Assembly: GCA_963716125.1 (NCBI GenBank)
Contig: OY970294.1
Span: forward strand, 1,488,001 to 1,552,000
DNA length: 64,000 bases
Source: Acidiluteibacter sp963716125
GTDB taxonomy: Bacteria; Bacteroidota; Bacteroidia; Flavobacteriales_E; Vicingaceae
Direction of reading: 5' to 3'
Shown: positions 36,819-44,642 of the stretch, piece after piece
Position numbering within the stretch: the stretch's first letter is position 1
Layout: each line of letters starts with the position of its first letter
The notes under the pieces: generated by a model
Database searches by the model: none
The model's input: only the letters and a program-made list of their open reading frames with translations
What the model was told of the DNA's origin: nothing
Program-made: the position numbers and the translations under genes

Positions 36819-38210
36819 GTGTGCCTTGAATGGTAAATATAAATAAGTTCTTTTAAATATCGAATTTAATCCAAAGGGTGCAAGTCCCTTATGCGCTAGG
36901 GTTCCCGATTAGCTCGGGACAGGCTGTGCCTGGAAGCAAAGCAAGTGGCACGCGTGTCGCTGAAGCTTTAGCGTAAGCACAAGGTTGCTAACCGTGAGGT
37001 TTAGACTAAAGTAAGCCAGACTGCGTAAACTGTACTGACCCTTCGACAAGCTCAGGATAAACCAAGCAGAAACTGAATATGAGGCTATCAGATTGGATGA
37101 GTAAGCACACTACGACAAGCTCAGTGCATCGCATCATTGCGAAGTCCCAAGCTGCTGAAAAGTAGACATAATCGAAGTAGTAGATTCAGCAGGCATAGTT
37201 TAAAGGATATTTATCCGCCTCAGGCGGAGAGATCTTTGTAGCCACGGGTTGGTAGAACAGAGAAGTCAGGCGCCTACGCTAAAGCTTCTGCGACAGCGTG
37301 CCGAAGTCATAGTAGTTAGTGAGTTGAACATTAATGAAGGACTAAACAATAATGGTCTTTAATAGACAATGGAGCATTGGTATGCAAAGGATAATAATCT
37401 AGTGTCAAAGTAGCTACTGATTAAGCGAGACAGCAAAAACAAATGAAGTATTAATGATTAAACAATAAACATCAAAAGAGAATCTAAACGAAGCCTATTT
37501 AAAGGTGTATCGCAACAAAGGAGCTGCGGGAGTTGATGGCTTAAGTGTGCAAACACTAAAGTCTACTCTTCAGGCAAATAGAAAGCGAATCATCCAAGAG
37601 ATAGAAATTGGAACTTATCAGCCACTTCCGATATTAGGTGTTGAAATACCCAAGAGCAATGGGAAGACGAGATTACTCGGCATACCAACTGCAACAGACA
37701 GGGTAATTCAACAAGCGTTACATCAAGTAATGCAGCCAAAATTTGAAGTAGACTTCCAGCAGCATAGTGATGGATTCAGACCGCAACGTAATGCGGGGCA
37801 AGCCATTGCACAAAGCTTGGAATATATCAATTCAGGTTACCAGCATATTGTGGACATTGATTTGAAGTCTTTCTTCGATGAACACTACGTGCTTTTAGAA
37901 TTGATATACAGAAAAGTAAAGTGCAAGCAAACCCTAAAACTATTGCGTTCATTTCTTAGAGCACCAATACTCATCAAAGGTAAATTGCAAAAACGAAGAA
38001 AAGGAGTCCCGCAAGGTTCGCCTATAAGTCCATTACTTTCAAATATCTTACTCAATGAATTAGATAAATTACTTGAGAGTAGAGGGTTACGTTATGTAAG
38101 ATACGCCGATGACTTTAGTGTTTATGTGAAAAGTGAGAAAGCTGCAAAACGAGTAGGAAATAATCTTTACTTGTATTTAAAGCAAAAACTTCGATTGCCA
38201 ATTAATCGAG

Positions 38211-38260
38211 TTCCGAGCGAAGCGAACACATGAACACCCTAAAAATAGAAAACAGTGAAT
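38211..38260 (+). repeat. About 50-nt insert 1 in the maturase gene
   Basis: Sits between the codons for PINR-E and K-SGI of the maturase. Starts TTCCGAGCGAAGCGAACACA and ends AGAAAACAGTGAAT; exactly 50 nt if the expected GAA codon is restored. Related to inserts 2-4. Confidence 0.7.
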
Positions 38261-38539
38261 AAAAGAGTGGTATTCTTCGCCCCTTAACCTTTAATGTTTT
38301 AGGTCACTCCTTTGTGGCATCTTACAAGAAGGGAGCAAAGAGGAAGTATCAACTAGTAGTTGAAAAGTCAAAATGGAAAACCTTTAAAGCAAAGCTTAAA
38401 AGGTTAACCAAAAAGACAATTCCTGCTGAATTTGATGAGCGAATCCACCGTATCAATTTATTGGTTCGAGGTTGGATAAATTACTACAAACAAGCATCCA
38501 TTCAAGCCAAACTTAAAAAGTTGGAAGAGTGGCTAAGTA

Positions 38540-38590
38540 CCGAGCGGAGCGCCTCACGAATACAATAAAAAGAAAACAATGCATGAGTAA
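38540..38590 (+). repeat. About 50-nt insert 2 in the maturase gene
   Basis: Between EEWLS and NRLRYCIW. Starts CCGAGCGGAGCGCCTCACGA, followed by ATACAATAAAAAGAAAACAA and TGCATGAGTAA; 51 nt as read. A TCCCGAAGCATCGGGA palindrome lies just after NRLRYCIW at 38612-38627 and replaces a few residues. Confidence 0.65.
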
Positions 38591-38711
38591 ACCGATTGAG
38601 ATATTGTATATGGTCCCGAAGCATCGGGAGAAAAAGCACGACCGGAAAAGGAAAAATCTTATCCGATTAGGAATACCCCAAGGGCAAGCGTATGCATGGA
38701 GTAGAACTAGA

Positions 38712-38761
38712 AATGAGGCACGAATTCATGAATACAAATAAAAAAAGAACAAGAATGAATA
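38712..38761 (+). repeat. About 50-nt insert 3 in the maturase gene
   Basis: Between AYAWSRTR and MGGWAVAQ. Starts AATGAGGCACGAATTCATGA, then ATACAAATAAAAAAAGAACA and AGAATGAATA; exactly 50 nt. Contains a GAATTC-centred dyad. Confidence 0.7.
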
Positions 38762-38785
38762 ATGGGAGGATGGGCGGTAGCTCAA

Positions 38786-38832
38786 ATGAGGAACGAATTC
38801 ATGAACACAAAAAAATAAAGTGAAGTGAATAA
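38786..38832 (+). repeat. About 50-nt insert 4 in the maturase gene
   Basis: Between MGGWAVAQ and SPILGTT. Starts ATGAGGAACGAATTCATGAA, then CACAAAAAAATAAAGTGAAG and TGAATAA; 47 nt as read, with a homopolymer that may be miscounted. Closest to insert 3. Confidence 0.7.
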
Positions 38833-39011
38833 AGTCCAATTTTAGGAACTACAATCACAATCGAACGGTTGAAAAAGAGAGGTTATATCAGTTTGGTCGA
38901 ATACTACAAACGTTGATGTTTCATTATTGAACCGTCCCGAGAAAATCGGGATAGTGTGAGAGGTGAACTCCGACTATTTTAGTCGGAGCCATCTACTCGA
39001 TTGTGCTTTCG

Positions 39012-39755
39012 TTATTTTTCTAATTTTAGTTCAATCAATCCGATACATATATCAATTTTTTCTTTTAATTTTTTAAGACCATCGATAGCTTTCATTTCAG
39101 CGTTTAATTTCCATACATAATAAGCTTCTAGATCTAAATATATTTGTGGAAGTTTATTTTCAAGATTCAAGATTGTAGCTAGTTCGGTTTGATTATTCAT
39201 TCTTTGAAGTACCATTACAGCTCCTCCATCTATAGAAGTCGTTTTTAAAATATCAAGCGCTAATGATGAATTTTCTGAATATACCTCTAGTATATGTTCC
39301 TTCGATGAGTTATAGTCTGTTAAATTATTTCGCAGTTCAGTATCCATTAGCTTCATTTCACCATTATCTATTAAGGATTCAATGGTTGTAGATTTAAATC
39401 TAATCCTTAAACTATTTATTTCAAGTTGTGTAATATTTTGAAGGATATAATCAAAAGATTGATTGGGCTTTGTAAAGATTTGATTGTAAGTAGAGTATTG
39501 AGTTTGTAGTGAATCAAGAAATTTTATAGTTTTTTGAGCGTATGTTTTGTCATTTTTTAAATCCACTAAAATTTGCACATAATAGTTCTGTTTTAAATTG
39601 TTCACTTTTCTGTTTTCATTCCAAGTGTTAATTTGTAAAGCAATTAAAATTCCTATTACCACAAGGATAATTTCTCCAATAGCATACTTGAAATACTTTC
39701 CAGTTTTGTTTTTTTCCATAAGGTCGTATCGTATTTTTCTGAAGAATTTTATCAT
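39012..39755 (-). CDS. DUF6090 family membrane protein, 247 aa (cassette gene)
   Basis: The N-terminal signature MIKFFRKIRYDLMEKNKTGK and YFKYAIGEIILVVIGILIAL (one membrane helix, about 22-42) with QINTWNENRK is characteristic of DUF6090, a large Bacteroidota family of unknown role. The remainder is a helical, extracytoplasmic domain. The unit runs from the restored core GTTGTGCTTTC (via 39002) to GAAGCACAAC (39937). Confidence 0.88.
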   Translation of the reverse strand: MIKFFRKIRYDLMEKNKTGKYFKYAIGEIILVVIGILIALQINTWNENRKVNNLKQNYYVQILVDLKNDKTYAQKTIKFLDSLQTQYSTYNQIFTKPNQSFDYILQNITQLEINSLRIRFKSTTIESLIDNGEMKLMDTELRNNLTDYNSSKEHILEVYSENSSLALDILKTTSIDGGAVMVLQRMNNQTELATILNLENKLPQIYLDLEAYYVWKLNAEMKAIDGLKKLKEKIDICIGLIELKLEK

Positions 39756-39934
39756 TGGTTAGCGGTTTGTCTTAATTCTGACTAACGTCAAATTTAGTCA
39801 ATTTTTGTTTACAATCCTTTATTCATAGGCTTTTACCAACTTTTAAGCTCTGAATTTTTTTAAAAAAAGCCTAAAAATTTGACGTTAGCTGTAGAAATTA
39901 ATCTCGGTTTTCCGTGATGTGGGGAATGAAGCAC
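39756..39934. repeat. Short attC-like palindrome (family E) inside the DUF6090 unit
   Basis: AACGTCAAATTT (39784-39795) and AAATTTGACGTT (39875-39886) are a perfect 12-bp inverted repeat around about 80 nt; GTTAGCTGTAG follows. Just before it, GTTAGCGGTTTGT (39757) repeats a core seen at 44474. No gene was seen in this stretch; it may be a nested or empty cassette. Confidence 0.55.
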
Positions 39935-40121
39935 AACGGTTTTGTATATGGCTCGTAGAGTGCAAAGTAGCGATTACTTTTCGGTTAAGCACGAGCCGAA
40001 TTTTTTAATTTTCTTATTATCTTTTCTTTTCAATAAGCCAAATTAAAAAATTTGGCGGACTTCCAAATATGCCTTAACTTATGATTAATCAACTAATTAG
40101 CTATTAGTTATATAAGTTGTT
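39935..40121. repeat. attC-like site, family C
   Basis: The left arm AACGGTTTTGTATATGGCTC with GTAGAGTGC pairs with AGCTATTAGTTATATAAGTT and GTT. It shares AATAAGCCAAATTAAAAAAT with the site at 35864-36049. Left core GCACAAC (39931-39937); right core GTTGTGC (40119-40125). 40126-40284 holds no gene. Confidence 0.75.
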
Positions 40122-40284
40122 GTGCGCAGTTTTATTCCGTTCAATTTTCATTTCGTTCAATTCCTAAATTCGGCGAGTATGAGTTATTTCTACTTTCCAA
40201 TTCATTTACGCAGAACTTATAAATTCCGATTGAGTGATAATTCCGCAAGAGTAAATTCAGATATCTGATTGGGTTTTGATTAAT

Positions 40285-40530
40285 TTATTCAGAAGTTTTT
40301 AATTTCGTTCTGTTAAAATCTGGTTGAAATTTTCTCGGTTCTTTTGTTACGTATTTTTTTCTTAATTGAAAATAAAAAATTGAACCTAAAACAGGAAAAA
40401 ACAAAACAGTTAAAAGCCAAATTGTATTCATATTAGGTTTTTTAAATTTCGACCTTGTTATGTCTATGATTGCCCAAAACCATAAAGCAATAGTTAATAT
40501 CACAAATCCGATAATCAATGTAGTTTCCAT
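40285..40530 (-). CDS. PLDc N-terminal domain membrane protein, 81 aa (cassette gene)
   Basis: A two-helix membrane protein matching the phospholipase D nuclease N-terminal (PLDc_N) domain: LIIGFVILTIALWFWAIIDI, IWLLTVLFFPVLGSIFYFQL and basic RKKYVTKEPRKFQPDFNRTK. The stand-alone domain is common and uncharacterised. It is in a unit that starts with GTTGTGCGCAG (40119); the other end lies in a truncated site. Confidence 0.82.
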   Translation of the reverse strand: METTLIIGFVILTIALWFWAIIDITRSKFKKPNMNTIWLLTVLFFPVLGSIFYFQLRKKYVTKEPRKFQPDFNRTKLKTSE

Positions 40531-40544
40531 AATTTTTATATTTT

Positions 40545-40663
40545 TTAGTTAATATTCAATTTATTACGATTTTTTTCAAAAATCGCCAAAGCGATTTTGT
40601 GGAATTTCAGATAACCACAAAACTCTCGTAACCCACTGCGCCCTCTGATTTTTATATGATGTT
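40545..40663. repeat. attC-like site, family A, left arm missing
   Basis: Contains AATCGCCAAAGCGATT, GTGGAATTTCAGATAACCAC, CTCGTAACCCACTGCGCCCT and the right arm CTGATTTTTATATGATGTT. The right core GTTGGCAAA (40661-40669) is complementary to TTTGCCAAC (42339-42347). The left arm has been lost, as in the site at 30702. Confidence 0.7.
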
Positions 40664-40672
40664 GGCAAATCG

Positions 40673-42328
40673 TTATTTTTTTAATTCATTTAATCTAGCT
40701 TTAAGCTCTGTCACAGAGACTTCTCTGAATTCAATTTCATTAATTTCAGTGTCATCAATAAATAATTCCTTTGTAGCTAAGAAAATTTTATCATTATCGT
40801 ATTTCAAACCAATTAATATTCCCTTTTGATTTTTAGGTAGCTTCTTAAAAATGAATTTTTCATTAGTTTTTTCTCCAATAATAACTGCGGCATAGTCCTG
40901 CATTATTATTTTAAAATCAATATTGTAAGCAGGTCTAACATTAACTTCTATTTTAGCTTTTTTCCCTTTAATTTTTTTTAGTTTATCCACATTTAACCAA
41001 CCTAATTGTGTTGTTGAATAAACTACAGTCGAAATATTTTTAACATCACTAACATCAATTGTATCTTTATTATTCATTATTGATAAAGGATTTGTAGTAA
41101 CCCATTTGACTGAATAATGGTCTGGCTTTAATTGTTCTTCAATTGAGAATCTTTTTAAACCTCTGCTACAAGCGTCTGAATAAAAAGCAAATGTCTCTGT
41201 ATACCAAAATTTAAGTGCTTTTTTATCTTTTTTAAACATTGGTCTTGTTGGGGGACAATTTCGTATTAAATCAACAACCAAACTATCAATTGATGGATGG
41301 AGACCATCCTTTTCACCAATAAAGGTCTGACTAATTCTACCTTTAGAGTTCACTTTGAAGTTGACATTTATTTGACCACAAATTCCTTCATTCAAAGCGT
41401 CAAGAGGGAAATAGAGTGAATCATCAATATGATTCTCGAATGAACTATCTAGTTCATGAGAAATAAAAGCTGTTCGATATTTCTGGTGTCTTGGACCTCT
41501 TCTTTCAATTCCATATCTTATTAAAGGCTGTGTAGTTGAATCTTCCCAAATTACACTACGATTGTTTGAAGTTTCACCTTGATATAAATCAAAATCAGTT
41601 GGATCTGGAATATTAGCTATACCTAGAGAGATAGATTTACCCTTAGCTATTACGCATTCTTGTCCATTTGAAATAACAGATATGTTTAGCATTCCTTTTG
41701 TTTCTAATAGATTTCCATTAGTAGTTTGCGTGGTTAGATTTGACAGTAAAATATCTGAAATTTCATAATTCTCCTGAAGTATCAAGGTTACATTTTTAAC
41801 CTTTTCTCCATTAACTAGCATGAAACAATTTGAAGGAATATAAATAGTTGTGTTTTGCTTAGCTTTAATTATAGTGTCGTGTGTGTTATCGATTTGAAAT
41901 ACCTGTTCTGGTTGATTATACTTTGAAAGAAAGTTGTAAATATTAAAATTTGGATTAACAAATAAGTCAACTCGCCTATTTTTCTTTAAACTTTCCGACT
42001 CGGTCTCGGTCTCGCCGAAGTATTCTATTTTTATTTTATGTGTTGGATAACCTTTGGTGGTTAAGTATTCTTTTACTGACTCAACTCTTTGCTTAGAAAG
42101 TTTAAGATTGATTTCTGATGTTCCTGTGGTGTCAGAATAGCCCTTTACGATTACATCAGGATAGTTTGTCGAGAGTTGAGAAGAATAAAAGTTGTCTAGT
42201 TTTAATTTTGTTGAGTTAGACAATTTAAAATTATTGATTTCAAAGTAAACAGAACTCAACTGAGCATTTGCCTCAACTGACCAAGCTATTATTAATAGCA
42301 GAATAATCAACTTTATAGTTTGTGTCAT
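40673..42328 (-). CDS. OmpA-like domain protein with a carboxypeptidase-like or TonB-type C-terminal region, about 551 aa (cassette gene)
   Basis: Start at 42328 (MTQTIKLIILLLIIAWSVEA, signal peptide), 11 nt from the unit end. Residues about 25-120 are an OmpA C-terminal peptidoglycan-binding-like domain (FEINNFKLSNSTKLKLDNFY, VIVKGYSDTTGTSEINLKLS, YFGETETESESLKKNRRVDL). The middle part is shared with the cassette gene at 58827 (VTLILQENYEISDILLSNLT, TTNGNLLETKGMLNISV). A region near 320-370 (CGQINVNFKVNSKGRISQTF) resembles a TonB C-terminal domain. Probably periplasmic, anchoring to the wall; the role is unknown. Confidence 0.78.
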   Translation of the reverse strand: MTQTIKLIILLLIIAWSVEANAQLSSVYFEINNFKLSNSTKLKLDNFYSSQLSTNYPDVIVKGYSDTTGTSEINLKLSKQRVESVKEYLTTKGYPTHKIKIEYFGETETESESLKKNRRVDLFVNPNFNIYNFLSKYNQPEQVFQIDNTHDTIIKAKQNTTIYIPSNCFMLVNGEKVKNVTLILQENYEISDILLSNLTTQTTNGNLLETKGMLNISVISNGQECVIAKGKSISLGIANIPDPTDFDLYQGETSNNRSVIWEDSTTQPLIRYGIERRGPRHQKYRTAFISHELDSSFENHIDDSLYFPLDALNEGICGQINVNFKVNSKGRISQTFIGEKDGLHPSIDSLVVDLIRNCPPTRPMFKKDKKALKFWYTETFAFYSDACSRGLKRFSIEEQLKPDHYSVKWVTTNPLSIMNNKDTIDVSDVKNISTVVYSTTQLGWLNVDKLKKIKGKKAKIEVNVRPAYNIDFKIIMQDYAAVIIGEKTNEKFIFKKLPKNQKGILIGLKYDNDKIFLATKELFIDDTEINEIEFREVSVTELKARLNELKK

Positions 42329-42447
42329 ATTTTCAATGTTTGCCAACGCCTATATAAAGATTGTAGGGCGATAAGTAAAGATACAATTTGCTCCCGAAAC
42401 TTCGGGATTACTAATGAGCAAAAACGCTTTGCGTTTTTTTAACTTTC

Positions 42448-43673
42448 GATGTAATAGACAAAATGGTTGCTTTTTTTAGCTTACCTTTTTCATGTGGACA
42501 AAATGGTTGCTCTATTTTTTCCTCCTTTTGTTCTTTCTAAACTTATTTAATTTACTTTTAATTTATCAAATAAAACGGAGTTAGGCTCTGCTGGAGAGCA
42601 ACCAAGCAAGGGATATATTTGATGGCTGACAAAAATGTCAAATCAAGAGGCTTTTATAAGTCTCTTGATTATTTTTAGAAGCCTTTATGCCTTCAAAAAC
42701 TCATCTATAAATTTGATTTTTCTTGCTTTTGATAAACCATTGTGATTTCTCATTTTGTTCTTCAAATCTGAAAAATGTCCATCAATTGAATTAGTTGTGT
42801 TTGGTATATTTAATTCATAGTATTCATACCAAGTAAATAGCCATTTGAGATTTGTTTTTAAACTCCTACAAGCACTTCTAAGCCGTTTATGAGTATAATA
42901 ACTTTTACCTGTTTCTAGATTAATTGTCCGTTCCTTTAAAAAAGAATCCCATTTTTCAAACCACAAATCTAAACCTCCTTTAAAAGACTCTTTATCTGTC
43001 TTTTTTAAAATACTAACAAGTTCTTTTAACTCGATAGATGCTTGTATTTTAGGGTTTTTAGTTATATATCTCCTTATTATAGCAACTTGATGAAATTGAC
43101 ACATTTGAACCGGGATATCATCGAATAGCTGCATTAATCCGCGTCTACCATCACAAACAATACCTAAAACTTCGTAACCTAGTCTTATTAGTTCAACAAT
43201 TCCTTTTTTGTATAAATAATTGCTCTCCGATCTAACATAGTATTTAAGTAAATTTTCTTTTGTATAGGCATCTTTAAATAGCATCAAACCAAAATTTCTG
43301 CCCCAATAAGTAGTATCCATCAGTACCACTACTTTTCTAGGATATTTTTTAGGAATGTCTACTTCAATCAAATCTATTTTACGCTGAATAGTTTTTATGG
43401 AGCACTGATATTTCTCAGCTAGTTGTTTGTACGTCTGCTTTCCTTTTGTGTATTCATCCCAAATCTTCTCAGGAGTAATGATATTTCCTCCAGTAAAATA
43501 AGTGTTACAGTGCAAGCATTTATATCGCTGTTTTCCGAGTCGAACACCATATTTTCGAGTAAATGTCTTTGCACAATTTTTGCATTTTTTTTATTCATAA
43601 CCTTTCATTAGCTCCAAAGCTAATCAGGAAAAGGTTTTCAAGAGCTTTTATCAACCATTTTGTCCATTAACCC
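42448..43673 (-). mobile_element. IS256-type insertion sequence, 1226 bp
   Basis: The terminal inverted repeats share GACAAAATGGTTG (left GATGTAATAGACAAAATGGT, right, on the other strand, GGGTTAATGGACAAAATGGT). It is flanked by the direct repeat TAACTTTC at 42440-42447 and 43674-43681. The empty site at 53547-53734 reads TTTTTAACTTTCTATTTTC, confirming the exact boundaries. One transposase gene is present. Confidence 0.9.
42685..43598 (-). CDS. IS256-like transposase, variant zinc-binding type, frameshifted near its start
   Basis: The long frame (43515-42685) contains TPEKIWDEYTKGKQTYKQLA (helix-turn-helix), VVLMDTTYWGRNFGLMLFKD (first D), VLGIVCDGRRGLMQLFDDIP (second D), VQMCQFHQVAIIRRYITKNP (the C-x2-H block of MULE/IS256 enzymes) and NTTNSIDGHFSDLKNKMRNH (E/D region). 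Upstream in another frame are the zinc-ribbon residues CKNCAKTF and YKCLHCNTYFTGG. ATG at 43598 is separated from them by one missing A in an 8-A run, probably an assembly slip. Confidence 0.85.
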
Positions 43674-43681
43674 TAACTTTC

Positions 43682-44292
43682 TATTTTCAGAAAAAATCGC
43701 TAAAGCGATTTTGTGGGGTTTCAGATAGCCACTAAAATATCGTAACCTACTTACGACCAATGAGTTTTTATATGTTGTTGCCCGCCGTTTTTCCTGCGTT
43801 CTGCTTGCGTTCTCATCCGTTTTCCTTTTTTATCCTTCACGGTCTTTCGCTGATAAAAACTGACCATCGATGAGTTTCCTTTCCGTTGACAGGAATTCCG
43901 AAAGTCTTTTTTCAGAGTTTAAGTTTCAAGTCCGATGGGATTTTTTTCATAAACCACTGTAGATCTGAAACGGTCTTCGGAATTTTCCTTTCGATGGCAG
44001 AAATTCTGAAAATCCTTTTTATTGTTCGAGTTTTTGGTTCGCTTTGTTTGTTTTAATCTTTAGTAGCTAATTGTTTTATCTTAAATATTCTCATTATAGC
44101 CCAAAATCCTATAACCACACCTGCTATATATAAAATTTGAGTCAGGTCAGGGTTATTCAAATAATAGCCCAATAAGAATATAGTAGCAGTTATTACAACT
44201 AACAAAACATTAATGATATTTTTCCTTTTCATAATTTAAATTTTAAATGAATTCATATTCAAGCATCAAGGTTAATTCAAATGGCGGGCAAC
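43682..44292. repeat. 611-bp duplicated block, copy 1
   Basis: Nearly identical to 53637-54247 (equal length, 611 bp; I see one difference, in the start region of the small gene). It covers the right half of a family A attC-like site and the complete cassette that follows, ending at GGCGGGCAAC. The noncoding part 43787-44052 between core and gene is also duplicated and contains no other gene. Confidence 0.9.
44053..44232 (-). CDS. Small membrane protein, 59 aa (cassette gene, copy 1)
   Basis: Read directly from the sequence: ATG at 44232, MKRKNIINVLLVVITATIFL then LGYYLNNPDLTQILYIAGVV and a basic tail KIKQLATKD. Two hydrophobic helices separated by a short loop. It is the only gene in a unit with ends GTTGCCCGCC and GGCGGGCAAC, and is duplicated at 54008-54187. 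The conservation of the frame in both copies supports coding. No family was recognised. Confidence 0.7.
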   Translation of the reverse strand: MKRKNIINVLLVVITATIFLLGYYLNNPDLTQILYIAGVVIGFWAIMRIFKIKQLATKD

Positions 44293-44476
44293 GACCCGGC
44301 TAAGAAACGGAGGGGAGTTTGAAACTCTGCCCTTTCAATTTAGCACTTAGCCAAGCCAAATATTTTTATAATTATCCTTCTTTTATAATTATCAAAATTG
44401 TGGTTTGGCGAACTTTAATCGAAGCTCAAAACTTCTAATTTACCACCAAAACCCCTATGTTTTTTTAGCCATTGTT
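44290..44476. repeat. attC-like site, family D
   Basis: The left arm AACGACCCGGCTAAGAAACG with GAGGGG pairs imperfectly with AACCCCTATGTTTTTTTAGC and CATTGTT. Inner palindromes include CCAAGCCAAATA with TGTGGTTTGGC, and TATAATTATC with AATTATCAAA. The right core is GTTAGCGG (44474-44481). No matching CCGCTAAC end was found near the next genes. 44482-44642 carries no gene apart from a chance frame. Confidence 0.65.
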
Positions 44477-44642
44477 AGCGGTTTGTGCTATTTTTTTTTC
44501 ATTTTCAGTCCTTATTTTGTGGTGCGTGGGGCATTTTGAAAATTTCTTTTTGGGTTGGGGTAGGAATACTCTTTTGTTGGTTTTGGTCTTTGTCAGGCTT
44601 GTGCGACCAACCAATGTGTATGACTGCGAAGGGTCGTTCATT

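Larger units (their letters stand above)
37505..38916 (+). pseudogene. Group II intron reverse transcriptase/maturase, broken by four inserts and a small deletion
   Basis: The reverse transcriptase begins at GTG 37505 (VYRNKGAAGVDGLSVQTLKS), as the in-frame codons upstream contain a TAA in both copies. It has the catalytic LRYVRYADDFSVYVKSEKAA and GVPQGSPISPLLSNILLNEL. Six bases present in copy 2 (DEVEHYVLL) are lost here (DEHYVLL). The maturase part is scattered over frames: KKGAKRKYQLVVEKSKWKTF, RGWINYYKQASIQAKLKKLE, RKRKNLIRLGIPQGQAYAWS, MGGWAVAQ and SPILGTTITIERLKK, joined across four inserts of about 50 nt. It is inactive unless the inserts are somehow bypassed. Confidence 0.88.
36819..39001 (+). 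mobile_element. Group II intron, copy 1 (2183 bp), inserted in an attC-like core
   Basis: The 5' end is GTGTGCC (GUGYG-type) and the 3' end is CATCTACTCGAT. The 5' ribozyme region (36819-37500) has the typical GGGTGCAAGTCCC and GCTAACCGTGAGGTTTAGAC. The maturase gene follows, and the 3' domain holds GTGTGAGAGGTGAACTCCGA with a GGAGCC hairpin. Domain V appears altered by a CCCGAGAAAATCGGG palindrome at 38929-38943. Excision restores a perfect core in the flanking site. It lies opposite in strand to all cassette genes. Copy 2 begins at 62950. Confidence 0.9.
42345..43779. repeat. attC-like site, family A, interrupted by an IS256-type element
   Basis: The left half 42345-42447 has AACGCCTATATAAAGATTGT, AGGGCGATAAGTAAAGATAC and CTCCCGAAACTTCGGGA. 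The right half 43674-43779 has TATTTTCAGAAAAAATCGCT, AAAGCGATTTTG and TAACCTACTTACGACCAATG. The uninterrupted equivalent is 53547-53734. The right core GTTGCCCGCC (43777-43786) pairs with GGCGGGCAAC (44283-44292). Confidence 0.8.
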
